Assembly: GCA_023853785.1 (NCBI GenBank)
Contig: JAJIRX010000939.1
Coordinates: 1 to 64,000, forward strand
Source of the DNA: Psilocybe azurescens
Lineage: Eukaryota; Basidiomycota; Agaricomycetes; Agaricales; Agrocybaceae
Direction: 5' to 3'
Length of the DNA stretch: 64,000 bases
The translations under genes were made by a program, and so were the position numbers. Positions within the stretch are counted from its first letter, which is position 1. Every line of letters begins with the position of its first letter. Positions 24,869 to 36,105 of this stretch are shown one piece after another. Below the pieces are notes generated by a model, which had not been told where the DNA came from, searched no databases, and saw only the letters and a program-made list of their open reading frames with translations.

Positions 24869-24954
24869 CTGCCCCAGAGAGACTTGAACTCTCGATCTTC
24901 CGATGTCGTTGCGAAATAACAGTCGGACGCCGTAACCAACTAAGCCATGGGGCA
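24869..24954 (-). tRNA. tRNA-Asn (GTT) with 12-nt intron
   Basis: Same mature tRNA as at 19520-19613, on the other strand. The acceptor pair is 24948-24954 with 24870-24876. The anticodon GTT is complementary to 24918-24920. The intron (24905-24916) is only 12 nt and differs in sequence from the 20-nt intron of the other copy, sharing just the edges. Stem and T-arm sequences are identical by eye. Confidence 0.93.
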
Positions 24955-26160
24955 GACAGAAGACGCTGCTCAGTGGCTACTGTGGCGTATCCAACCCCAT
25001 AATGGTAAAATTTACCAAAACCTGTTCAGAGGCATTCTTTCAAATTTTTCATGTGTTAATCAAGTGTTGATTCATCCGATTCTTGAGCATTCTGCCAGAG
25101 CAAGGCAACGGTGATTTGCAATACACTATGATGCGTTTTTCACGAAAAACAAATTTACTCGACGAAAACAAGAGAATAACGACGCGTTTGGAATCCTTTT
25201 GACCTGACAACTCCAGCCTCAAGTCGTCAGATATCATTGTCTTGGCTAACCAACTTGTGTCTGAGATCATCAAGATACAAGTAAAGTATAGCGTAACGTC
25301 GGAAGAGGGAGAACAAGAGGGAGCGCGTGCGCCGGAGACTGCATTGGCAGCCAACTTGGCTTGATTCCTACCTTGCGATCTGCTCTCCGATCTGTGTTTG
25401 ACGCCCTCGGAAAAGAATTCGTCGATTGTACTAATATTTTCTTTGTCAATGGTGGCCGGATAATATGAAGGCGCTTTTCCAAGCTGAGATGTTTCAAAGG
25501 GCCGGGAATTCGTCCATGGAGGCGTGTACCCTAGTCATCATGATTTGAAGGCCTGCTGAACGGTGGGGCATGCAGTGACCTGATTTTCCCATATCCAATG
25601 TATTGCAGGTAGGCTCTAGAGTGGTACGGAGATGGTAATGATGTTTCCCGAATCATCCTGTTATCCTGTGCATTCAAATGCCCATGGAGTCACGGACGAA
25701 ATTCGGATCCGAATGCTAAGAAATGAGAGAATAGTATGACCAAAGTAGGCAGAGTAAGAGGCGCGAATAAAGGGTCAAGTATGAAATAATGCAGGATGAG
25801 CCATCCAAGATGCTGTGGTTGGTCGAGTCAGACACACTCAGGCTTACTCGATGGGTCGAACGTGTAAAGAAGAACTGACGTCGTGCATGCAGCGAGGCAC
25901 CAGTGAAATCGATGTTGGGCCTCGCGCGACCCTTGTGTTTGAGTACGTGGTGGTAGGAATTTAAGGAACATAAATGCGGTCCAGGGATGGCAGTGTGATC
26001 CGGGGGTAGACGGAGTGGTGAAGGGGTGCGCCGCTGCGAGTAACGTGGCGGTGTCCGTGACGATTGATATAAATGTCCCTTGGTTTTGTATTCTGTCCTC
26101 CTTTTCACGAAACTACGTACATCGAGTCGGTAGACGGTAATTGGCAGAGAACATCATATC
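24955..26160. other. Intergenic upstream of the kinase gene
   Basis: No supported gene. Minus-strand open frames at 25049-25354 and 25716-26108 lack domains and consistent splicing. The right side should contain the kinase promoter. Repeated GTACGGAG/ATTCGGATCC-like words near 25620-25710 do not form a clear structure. Confidence 0.45.
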
Positions 26161-28293
26161 ATGGGCACCTCTCAAAGCCGCACAAGCAGTGAAGACAACA
26201 AGCCCATTGACCGTCTGAAACGGTATTCGCGAGCCGACCTGAAGTCGCCCCTGAAAGCAGCGTTTGGACGACGTAAAGGAGGATTGGGCGAGAATGGGGG
26301 TTCGGAGGGTACAACGACGGCGAGCGATTATGAGACGCCAATATACGAGACAAAAGTGTGTTTATATTTGAGTGGCTGTGTCTATGTAATACCCAGTCAG
26401 ATGGAGTCTGGTCTAATCTATATAACTCTCACTCTTAGCCACAACAGCAACCTCCTCCCACTTTACCTCCAGCTACACCCATGCCTGCTACAGTTCCATG
26501 CCAGGTAGCTATTTTCCAGACATACCTGCCCGATTTATTGCTCACGATCCTTCTATTTAGTACCGTACCGGAAAGACGCTCGGGAGCGGTACCTATGCCA
26601 TCGTGAAGGAAGCAATTCATGTCGAAACTGGGAATCACTTCGCCTGCAAAGTGATAAACAAGAGGCTTATGGAAGGACGTGAACATATGGTCAAATGTTC
26701 CCCTTATCCGATCCCCGTCGATGGTCCTCACCCTTTCTACAGGTCCGCAATGAGATTGCTGTTCTGAAGCGCGTCTCTAGTGGTCATCGGAACATCGTCA
26801 CTCTTCACGATTATTTCGAAGTACGTTCTTTTCTATTCTAGTCATATTCTAATCGCTCCAACTCCAACTTTAGACTGCCCACAATCTCTACCTGTGTTTC
26901 GACCTATGTACCGGCGGAGAACTGTTCGACCGAATCTGTGCCAAGGGAAACTATTATGAAGGGTAAGCTATCCTTTGGGCGCCCATCAATTTCGCTATAT
27001 TTTGCTCTTTTTTCAGTGATGCCGCCTCTCTCATCCGCACAATCTTCGTCGCTGTTCAGTATATCCACAACTCTGGGATCGTACACCGAGGTTCGTTCAT
27101 GTAATCTCTATGCCGCCCATCCCATCATCGTAACCTTCCGTCAAACAGATCTGAAGCCGGAAAATTTACTATTCCGCACCACAGATGAAGATGCAGACAT
27201 CATGATTGCTGATTTCGGGCTGAGCAGGGTCATGGAAGAAGAGAAATTGAACAAGTTGACTGAAATATGTGGAACACCAGGGGTAAGTGCATTTTATACG
27301 TCTGACGTTCAAAATTGTCCCTTGGAACGTGTCCGTCATAACCATCTACATTTATTGATCTTCATGTCAGTATATGGCCCCTGAAATCTTCAAGAAGAGT
27401 CAGTGTAGCGCACTATTTGTAATGATCTGTTATTCTTACATGTTTCCTTCTAGCTGGCCATGGAAAGCCCGTCGATGTATGGGCAATGGGTGTCATCACC
27501 TATTTCCTGCTCGCTGGTTACACGCCGTTTGATCGTGATTCCCAACAACAAGAAATGGACGCCATCATCGTCGGAGACTACAAGTTTGAACCAGAGGAGT
27601 ATTGGCAAAACGTGTCTGACACGGCAAAAGACTTTGTCAAAACGTGTTTGACTGTCGATCCTTCCAAGCGACCTACAGCAGCAGAAGCATTGCAACATAA
27701 GGTTTGTGGTCTGCATATATCTTTATATACATCTAATATCTGATGATGTTCTAGTGGCTCGCTGATGATAAACCTCATTTCGTACCTGATCCTTCGCGTG
27801 CTGACGGTGGTCCCGCTGATCTCCTGCCCAACGTCAAGAAAGCGTTCAACGCAAAACAACTTTGTTCGTTCTCGCATGCTCTATCTCGAGAGTCTATTTT
27901 AATCCCTTTACGATACTTTTTAGGGCGCAAGGCCGCTTCTACTATCAAAGCTGTGAACAGAATGGCCCTTCTTGCGCACGCTGACACCGGTACCGCACAG
28001 ATGAGAGAAAACCTTGATAAATACAAAGAGGAATCACGGAGAGTATGTCCATTCTCCCTCATCAGAAAGTACAAGTGCTCAACTATTTTTGTATAGGAAA
28101 ATCTTGAAGTGTGTACCTGGGCATTTAACGAGGAGCAAATGCTTACGCTTGCATTACAGACCGTCGATATCACGTACCAGGAAGGAGTTGGAGCTAAAAC
28201 TTCTAGTAATGTATCCACCAAAGATCATGAGGATATCGTAAACAAGATGGCAAGATCCAGCCTAGATGAGACTGCGCCTGCCGCGAAGAAGTG
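26161..28293 (+). CDS. Ca2+/calmodulin-dependent protein kinase (CaMKI-like)
   Basis: Ser/Thr kinase activated by Ca2+/calmodulin. About nine short GT-AG introns; all exons join in frame. Kinase motifs in order: Gly loop [12 protein letters not shown], catalytic Lys in [58 protein letters not shown] and [15 protein letters not shown]. After the kinase core, [16 protein letters not shown] is a basic amphipathic helix with a Trp anchor, the usual autoinhibitory/calmodulin-binding segment. The C-terminus continues to 28293 with [12 protein letters not shown] and an acidic tail ending PAAKK. The N-terminus is MGTSQS, which fits the MGxxxS N-myristoylation pattern, so membrane association is possible. 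Confidence 0.92.
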
Positions 28294-28641
28294 ATTGATC
28301 CCATTATAATCAACGACACGGAGGGAAGGGGCTTTCAGAATAAAATTGTGTTGTTGTCTTTGTGATATCTAGCCTCTGTATGTCAAAGGACTGTCTTTTC
28401 CAACTAGTCGCTATAAGTATATTTGATAACCCATGTACAAGTATATATTTCGTCCAATTTCTTTCTGTGTTTGCACTCTGAGGCCGGGCCGGTGTGGGGT
28501 AACACCATCGAACAAGATCCGTGTAACTTGTTCACAACCACTAACCCATACAGGTCCTCTCAGAAAACTTGGAACTATACCCTTTAAATCTGAACACACT
28601 AGGATAGCTTAAATTGAACGTTCAATCACCTACGACCTCGA
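28294..28641. other. Intergenic between kinase and HMG-CoA lyase genes
   Basis: Short spacer of about 350 bp. AATAAA at 28338-28343 is a plausible polyadenylation signal for the kinase gene. The remainder should hold the HMG-CoA lyase promoter. No gene seen. Confidence 0.45.
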
Positions 28642-29923
28642 ATGATCTCTTCACGAATGCACAACCTGAAGCCCTTGAGATGGTGCACATCCGGCCCATT
28701 CAGAGTTGTAGCAGGAAGGAGGCACTACGCATCTATCCCAAAGCCTTCTCGCGCCAAGTTGGACGAGAATGTGGTCAACATCGTGGAAGTTGGTCCCAGA
28801 GACGGTTTGCAGAACGAGAAGGGTGCTATCATTCCTGTTGACGTCAAAATAGACCTCATCAACAGACTAGTTCGTGCGGGGATCACGAATGTCGAGGCCG
28901 GGAGCTTTGTCAGTCCGAAGTGGGTTCCACAAGTATGTCAATATGTCCATTGCTGGTGACATAGGGTCTAAATTATAGGACTGGTATCTACTAGATGGCA
29001 GGCACAGCGGAGGTGCTGAAAGGCATTTCTAGGCTTCCGAATGTGCATTATGCTGTCCTCGTCCCGAATCAGAAAGGTCTGGATGATCTTTTGGCTTTGT
29101 TGGATCAGAATCCCACATCTCCGCCGCTGACCGACGAGGTATCGGTATTCACGGGCGCAACGGACGCATTCTCAAAAGCGAACACCAATTGTACTGTCGC
29201 TGAATCGTTGGATCGGTTGAGACCGGTCACAAGGAGTGCGCTTGATCGTGGGCTGCGGGTGAGGGGGTATGTGAGCGTGGTGATCGTCTGTCCGTTCTCG
29301 GGGAGGGTGGATTATAAGCGGGTGAGGGAGGTTGCGAAAGAATTAATTGATATGGGGTGCTATGAGGTGAGCCTTGGGGATACTGTGGGCCAGGGCAGGC
29401 CGCACGATATTGCCGAAATGCTTGAAGAGGTTAAGAAGGGTATTCCAGTGTCTAAATTGGCAGTGAGTGTTGTCGTTGTAGATTTGGTCTCGTTAGCTGA
29501 ATCTATAAATAGGGACATGTACGCGAAATATGGCTCTCTTTATGCAGCTTTAATACAAGTATTGACCTTCTGATGTTTCAGTTCCATGATACGTATGGCA
29601 CTGGCGTAGCCAACATCTTCTCGGCCCTTGAACATGGTGTTCGGACGTTTGACTCCTCTGTTGGAGGGCTCGGAGGTTGCCCTTATTCTCCAGGCGCTAC
29701 AGGAAACGTCGCAACCGAAGATGTCCTTTACGCTTTGCAGGAGTCAAAGTACCATATTTCTGGTTCCTCGTTTGGTGGGGGGACAATTGATTTGGAAAAG
29801 ATTTCGGATATTGGTTGGTGGATCAGCGAACGACTGGGTCGCGAAAATGTAAGTCGCGTTAGTCGGGCCATCCGGGCACGGCGAAATAGGGAAGATGAGA
29901 AACGTCTGAAGAGTAAATTGTAA
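28642..29923 (+). CDS. 3-hydroxy-3-methylglutaryl-CoA lyase with 6-nt microexon
   Basis: Cleaves HMG-CoA to acetoacetate and acetyl-CoA, the last step of leucine breakdown. The start MISSRMHN opens a basic, acid-poor presequence that suits mitochondrial import. Exons: 28642-28932, 28995-29462, 29513-29518, 29582-29923. Motifs: EVGPRDGLQNEK, EAGSFVSPKWVPQMA, SVFTGATDAFS, and the active-site Cys loop GGLGGCPYSPGATGN. Metal ligands include HFHDTYG; its first His is coded only by the 6-nt exon GGACAT. Both flanking introns (29463-29512, 50 nt; 29519-29581, 63 nt) are GT-AG. The protein ends KSKL, with SKL a PTS1 peroxisomal signal, so dual mitochondrial/peroxisomal location is likely. No frame breaks. 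Confidence 0.93.
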
Positions 29924-30132
29924 GTTGGCAGCTAGGCGATATAGATTAACATGGCCATCATGCCATCTTTCTGTTAGATAATTAGCAGATGGTTCCAAAC
30001 TGCGCTCTAGGTGATGATCAACTGTTACACGGAACCTTCCATCATACTGACTGTGTTCCTTATATATGGCGGTCAAATATGCATGTAGCACATCTCTAGG
30101 ACTTATATACTTCTCTTGTATTCCTCCTAGTC

Positions 30133-31545
30133 ATGACTACCGGATTTCTCACTCAATCCTTCGTATTCGATCCACGTCCCAGTTATCCCCTCCTATCAGT
30201 CGTCAAACGGTATTGGAAACAAGATTCACCGCATTTTGATGACCTCGATGCGCTGACTTTGTTTTTTATACACGGAGCCGGGTTTCATAAAGAACAGTGG
30301 GAGCCTTCCATTGACGACTTGCAATCCATTTTAGACCGGAAATCTGGTACATCAAACGTGAAAATACGGGAGATATGGACGATGGACGCTCCTAATCATG
30401 GCGATGCTGGTGTGCTCAATGAGCATGCTTTAAAGCTGGGATACCAGCATATATGTACGGTTACAGAAACTATTTATCCTGGAATAGTTCTCATACGACT
30501 CATCATCACTAGTTGCCGCGGAGGAGCTTGCTAGGATTATTCACCTTTTCTTATCGGGATTAGGAACAGGAGTCGACCACGATTTCACCGGTCATAACCT
30601 TGTTGGCATTGGGCACTCTATGGGCGCTGCATGCTTGTGAGTTGTTTCTCTTAAAATTTCTTTACTGTAATGTTTATATGACTGTCTTTCTAGGACATTG
30701 TCATTGGGCTATTATCCTAAAATTAATTTCGTCTCAATAATCCTTTGCGAAATTATCAGTGCGCCCGGTAAATTCATGTTACCTTTGGGGGATTTGCTCA
30801 TAAGTGGTACAGAGAACAAGAGAGATATATGGGCTTCGAAAGAAGAGGCATATATATTTTTCAAATCCAAAAGGATCACGTAGGTTTTGGGACGATCGCG
30901 TTCTAAGAATATATGTGGCTCGTATTGTCTGCATGACCTTGCAAAGCGCTAGCTTATTCAATTGTACACCTAATTTAGGACTCAGGAATGCGTTCTCTGC
31001 CGATATCCGACTACCCTGATGTAACAGAAGGAGTGACTCTCAAATGCACGCGTGTTCAAGAGACTGTGAGTCATTGGCCGCATTTGATCGTCTGATTGCA
31101 GTTGAGCCTAAGCTGTCTTATAGGCGTGCTATCGTGATAGAATTGGATCCCCACGAGTATATTATAATTTGGAAAGAATAGTCAAGCAAGTCTCGACGCA
31201 TCTGATCTTTGGAGAAATAGATGACTATTTGTGAGTTTGATACTTGGCCATAACTGTGTATTGAGCGTAAACAAGTTCTTATTTCCGGAGCTCTCCAGGC
31301 CAAGCTCAGTAAAAAAGGACATTGTGGAAAGAGCCGGTGGTATGGATAATCTGTCGTCTTTCTCTCGGGTGCCGGGAGCTGGCCATCTTGTAAGTAACAA
31401 AATGTTCAGTGATGGCTGAGATACTTACTCCCTTCTGTCATATCAGATGGTCCAGATGAACCCTTTGGGAACGGCTGAGAAAATTTATGATGCCCTTGTC
31501 ATTACTTCGGATAGGATGCGTCCAATCGAACGTGCAAAGCTGTAG
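30133..31545 (+). CDS. Alpha/beta hydrolase with C-terminal PTS1 (Lpx1-like)
   Basis: Probable serine esterase/lipase. The start is MTTGFLTQSFVF. FFIHGAGFHKEQW supplies the HG oxyanion motif. MDAPNHGDAG follows. The nucleophile Ser is in GIGHSMGAACL. PGAGHLMVQ near 31370-31455 supplies the likely catalytic His. At least five GT-AG introns: near 30455-30513, 30637-30694, 30915-30980, 31063-31123 and 31231-31298. A one-base excess in the A4 run 30869-30872 shifts the frame before FWDDRVLRIY. Stop at 31545. The last residues AKL match the PTS1 consensus, as in yeast peroxisomal lipase Lpx1 (QKL). It lies 210 bp after the HMG-CoA lyase gene, on the same strand. Substrate unknown. Confidence 0.8.
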
Positions 31546-32312
31546 ACCAGTGTGAGGGAATATACTTGACGGACGAGTTGAAACTTGGGTGTGAATTTGG
31601 GCTATTGAATAAAATAGAAATTGATGTGGCTCAAGACAGTAATAATTTCGTATTATCCTGTACACTACTATAGATCAGCAACACTGCTAGCCTGAAGACG
31701 ACGAAACAAATACTTGAGAAGGGTGAGTTAAGCGCACAGGGCGGCTATCGGCAACAACGATCAAGAGATTGCCAGAAAATATGTACGGGTTAGTTGAAAA
31801 AGGGCAATCTTGGGGCAATCTCAAGTTTCTGCAGTGTTCTCAATGCTACATGCTCGTCGGAAGTCAAAATTCGGATGAGTACTCAGTAGACTCAGGTGAT
31901 GTCGGGACTTAGCGTGTGAATCACGTGAGGTGCGGGTATAAAATGATGAGAAAAATGAAAAATAGAACTCTTACAACGACCCTCACAGCGCCGCGGCTCT
32001 AATGCAGTAGCAACTCTCTTTCTGAATCGTTTGGAACAGGGTACCAGCTATGATGGGAAGAGGAAGCATTTTAGGACCCACTTAAGCCGGAGCACCTTCC
32101 AGCGCAGCATCCCCTGCACACCAGCAGCGGAATGGAAGAAGCTTGACTATGAGGTCCTTACAATCTATCTTGTCGTAGTCTAGAATTGCAATACACTCCT
32201 TTTCTTAACCATACTTGATAACATCTAAATTTTGCAAGTTTTGCGTGACAGATCTGTGATGTTCGCTCTCGTGTGACAAAAAAAAATGAAACAAACTCTT
32301 TCCTGTACACCG
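31546..32312. other. Intergenic between hydrolase and ZUO1
   Basis: No supported gene. It holds the hydrolase 3' UTR and the ZUO1 upstream region. An A9 run just before the ZUO1 start (about 32278-32286) lies within the 5' leader. Confidence 0.45.
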
Positions 32313-33931
32313 ATGGCGACCGTTCAGGTTCTCTCTATTGCTACTCCTCCAGTCCCTGCCGCATACAAGCCTCCCAGTGTGCCATCTACTTCTCGTATCT
32401 CAGGTATACTCTCTTCAGTCTGTTCAGGGTCCTAAATTTTCATATGTCCGTCGTCCAGCTCCCCATCCTTCTGGACATCGTACTCTACTTCCTGTTGGAC
32501 CTGCTTATATTAACCATCTGCGCCTATCTCTCCACCACTCCCACTCTTTCTCGTCGCTCGACAAACATCTTGCCGCCGAGCGTGACCGTCTTGCCGCTCT
32601 TCACGGAGAGGACAATGCCGGCGAAGATGATCTCGGCGTAGGTGAAGAAGAGGAACCTGAGGAGCTTTTAGCTCTCGATCCTAAGGAATGGAAGGTATTT
32701 TATTTCGTCATGTTTCATCCTGCTGCTCTTTAACCTACCTGGATGTTTGCAGAAACAAGATCATTATGCTGTTCTCGGTCTCTCTCACCTTCGTTATAAA
32801 GCCAATGCCGACCAGATCAAGATTGCACGTAAGTCTTCGTGTGTCTCATCATATTGTCAGTCCCCTCATAAATTTGGATAAATAGACCGCAAAAAGTTTT
32901 GAAACATCACCCCGATAAGAAGGCCGCCACCACAACCGCCGTCCCCAGCTCTCTATTCCTCACCGGCGTGAATCAAAATACCAACGATGATGCCTTCTTC
33001 AAGTGCATTCAAAAGGCTCACGAGGTTCTCAACAACCCCGAAAAGCGCCGCCAATTCGATTCCGTCGACCCCGTTTTCTTGGAACTAGAGGAGGATATGC
33101 CTACCGCCGCTGAGATCAAGGTATGTTCTGTTCTATCCACTAGCACCCGATTGTTGTTCAATATTTTATTCTGTGCTCGTAGAGCAAAGATCTTGATTTC
33201 TTCAAGACTCTCGGGCCCGTATTCGAGTTGTACTCCCGCTTCTCCAAGGCTCAACCGGTTCCCGGACTCGGTCACATCGACTCTTCTAAGGAGGAAGTCG
33301 AGGGCTTCTACGACTTCTGGTACAACTTCGACAGCTGGAGAAGCTTCGAATGGCTCGATAAGGAGGTTAACGAAGGTAGCGACAGGTGAGATTTTCGTGT
33401 ACGAGAAGAGGACAAACATATTGATCGAACGAAACACAGCCGTGACGACAAGCGATACACTGAGAAAAAGAACAAGTCCGAGCGTGCCCGCAGAAAGAAG
33501 GAGGACATCGCTAAGCTCAGAGGTTTGGTCGACATGGCTCTTGGGTACGTCTTCCTCTTTTTTCTTGGACATTTCGTTCCGTTAAATGTCCGTGCAGTCT
33601 CGATCCTCGCATCAAGCGTATCAAACAGCAGGAGAAGGAGGCCCGTGAGGCAAAGAAGAAGGCCGCCAACCCTGCTGCCGTTGTCAAAAGACTAAACAAC
33701 AAGAGGAAGAGGAGAAAAAGAAGGCCGAGTTGGTTGCCAAGGAACAGGAAGAAGCTGATAAAGTAATAATTTCATTACTTTATGAAGTTGCACTTATTCT
33801 AATATATTTTCTCTTTCTTTCATCTTTAGGTTGCCCGTGCCGAGGCCAAGAAGCAAAAGGCTGCTGCCGCGAATGCTGCCAAGAAGGCGAGAAGACAGCA
33901 AAGAGCTGTAGAGGATGGTGGGGCGGCGTAG
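32313..33931 (+). CDS. ZUO1: Zuotin, ribosome-associated J-protein ZUO1 (MPP11/DNAJC2 type)
   Basis: J-domain subunit of the ribosome-associated complex; it stimulates the Ssb-type Hsp70 on nascent chains. Start ATG at 32313 ([18 protein letters not shown]). The J domain reads [24 protein letters not shown] with the HPD triad, then [15 protein letters not shown] and RRQFDSVDP. The zuotin homology region follows with [26 protein letters not shown] and [18 protein letters not shown]. The C-terminus is Lys/Glu/Ala-rich ([18 protein letters not shown]) and ends in VEDGGAA at 33931. Frame breaks are needed near 32395 and at the A4 run 33686-33689. Several GT-AG introns interrupt it. It is near the usual family length if the frames are joined. 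Confidence 0.87.
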
Positions 33932-35320
33932 ATACTTTTAGTTTTACTTGCTCTTATTAGATATTGACTAGCGCGCGGAGACTTGCCAATTCCAGATACA
34001 TTGTGCACGAAGGTCGCTGGTCTGAACCAATGGTTTCGTCTTTCTACATCTTGCCCTCTTAGTTATGATGCGTGCCCCACTGTGCAGTGTGGTTCACAAC
34101 TCTCACCAGCTCTCACAACTTCAGGGTGTTTACTCTGTCAGGAGAGATCCTCGCAATGATATGCCTGCTGCCCCTGTTCCTCAAACTTTTGTTCCTCGGC
34201 CCAAAACCCTGTTGACAATCCTTCTGACTCTCTGACACCCCCAGCTCTAGGTGCAATTTGTCACTATTTCATTGGATTAGAAATTGGACTAAAGAGTTTG
34301 AGGAGACAAGATTCAGAAAGAAGGGTCAACACAAAAGGTCTGCTATCATAAATTCCTGTTTTCCAATGATTTGGACAGTCCAAATGCTATGTCTAGAATC
34401 TTGAAGAATCAGCCTATAGATTGATGGCTGGATAGTGATGTGAGTGGATAGAAAAAAGAGAAAAAAGAGGGGGAAAGAGAACAGGGACAGAGGGGTATAT
34501 GTAAATCCAAAGCCACTACAAACTTGCTTGTTGCTTTAAACTCTGTTGAGTTATATTGCTGGACAAGCACAGAAATCTGGTGGACCCTTGTATGGTTGGT
34601 GGGTGTTGAAAAGACCAAATCAATCAGATAAAAACCGTGTGATTGGGAGGTAAACGTGTAGCGTACAATAATGTAAATACTGTACTTATATACTGTAAAT
34701 ACAATTTATACTAACTAAATTCACTCTATAACGGAGAATTCAGTTTATACAAAAATCTACATACTTGTGGCTGTGTATTCAGTGCACGGGATCACAGGAA
34801 TTGTGCTGTTTGATTCCCATATTCCAACAGTGGGAGCTCTATGGCTGGATTTGACTTGGATGTTGGAACTTTTGAACTTCAAACTTTGAGAATTGGTTTT
34901 GGAGAGTGCTACAAATTCACACAATTATTACAAATCAATTCATGATTGGTCTGTGGCATTCCACAGAGTCTGATGGGTAACCAATTCAACAGTATAGTAC
35001 TACATCACTATCACTGACATTCAAGTTGCTATGATCAAAAGTGCTATGGACAAGAAAATAGCCCATCCATTCATGCAGACTCAGTTATCAAGTCTAGAAA
35101 AGCTGACCAAACCATACACATTGCTTGCTGCTTTTTCAAAGTCATCATCCACCCTATCAGCAAAACTGCAAAAATAATATATTGTAATGCAATGTCTTTG
35201 AAAGGCAACAAATGATGCAAATGCTCAAAAGGCATTGTAAAGTGAAACAAACAGACTCCTTATTTGTAAGTCTCAGCCAAGATTAGCTAAAAATAAAACC
35301 TTTGTAGTCCTTGTAAGGTA
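33932..35320. other. AT-rich non-coding stretch, start of repeat-rich half
   Basis: No gene seen. Composition turns AT-rich after about 34.1 kb and stays so to 40 kb, marking the shift from the gene-dense to the transposon-rich part. A TA dinucleotide at 35319-35320 is the left target-site copy of the TIR element that follows. Confidence 0.5.
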
Positions 35321-36103
35321 AGGTTGCAGTCAACAGGAACTGACCAGCTTATGTAATCTAGAATCAGCCTCAATATCGAGCTCATTAATGACCACAATGC
35401 AAACATAATCAGTAAATTTCTGCCTAGAGATTGTAGACAATATATAGATCTATAGATCTCAGGTTTTTGTTTTGAAAAATATAGGTTTCTTCTTGAGATT
35501 TTGTCAAAGTTTTTCGTAAACCCAAAAACCCCCAAATGCTCTAATAATCACTTTGACAATATCAGAAAAAAGTTTCAATTTTGGATCATGATATTTTGCC
35601 ACTTATATAATACAGTCACGTGGCTTACAGCAGGCCAGCAAAGAGCAATATGAACAACAAAAAGGCAGAGAATACTGGTCAAAACCTCACTCAGACACAA
35701 TATCAAGAATTGCCTTGACAGCGTGCCAACTTCTTCAAGTTCAACGGCGAGAGTCTCCCTCGGAACATGTGTCAAGGCTGTGTTTAGCTAATCTTATCAG
35801 TTATCTAAATCGGGCAGCATAATTTGTCAGCACTTACAGACATGGTTTGAGTGGTCCAGAAGCAGCAATGGGCAAACTGTAAATATCACAGCCATTGTAT
35901 ATTATCTCCAGACATGGCCATGGAGCTAAAAAAGAGCACAAAAAAATACAATACTCAAGACAATAATATATAATGTATTTACAACTTCTAGCAAATTTTT
36001 GTGACATAAAATTTTCTCTTTTTCTCAGAGCTCACATTTTGCCGCTCTTGGCGCTTATGTAATATGTTTATGTAAGCTGGTCAGTTCCTGTTGACTGCAA
36101 CCT
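35321..36103. mobile_element. 783-bp non-autonomous TIR element with TA target site
   Basis: The ends are perfect 31-bp inverted repeats: 35321-35351 (AGGTTGCAGTCAACAGGAAC onward) and 36073-36103. TA flanks both ends (35319-35320 and 36104-36105). A TA duplication and TIRs of this length fit a Tc1/mariner-like MITE. The interior has only short open frames and no transposase motif. The TIR and TA copies are seen directly; the superfamily is inferred. Confidence 0.78.
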
Positions 36104-36105
36104 TA

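Noticed and set aside
30455..30540. Double frameshift in the alpha/beta hydrolase
   Set aside because: A normal 58-nt GT-AG intron here restores the family sequence without any indel.
9312..33931. Mass pseudogenisation of the host genes
   Set aside because: Breaks are single-base, concentrated at homopolymers, and affect essential genes whose sequence is otherwise intact.
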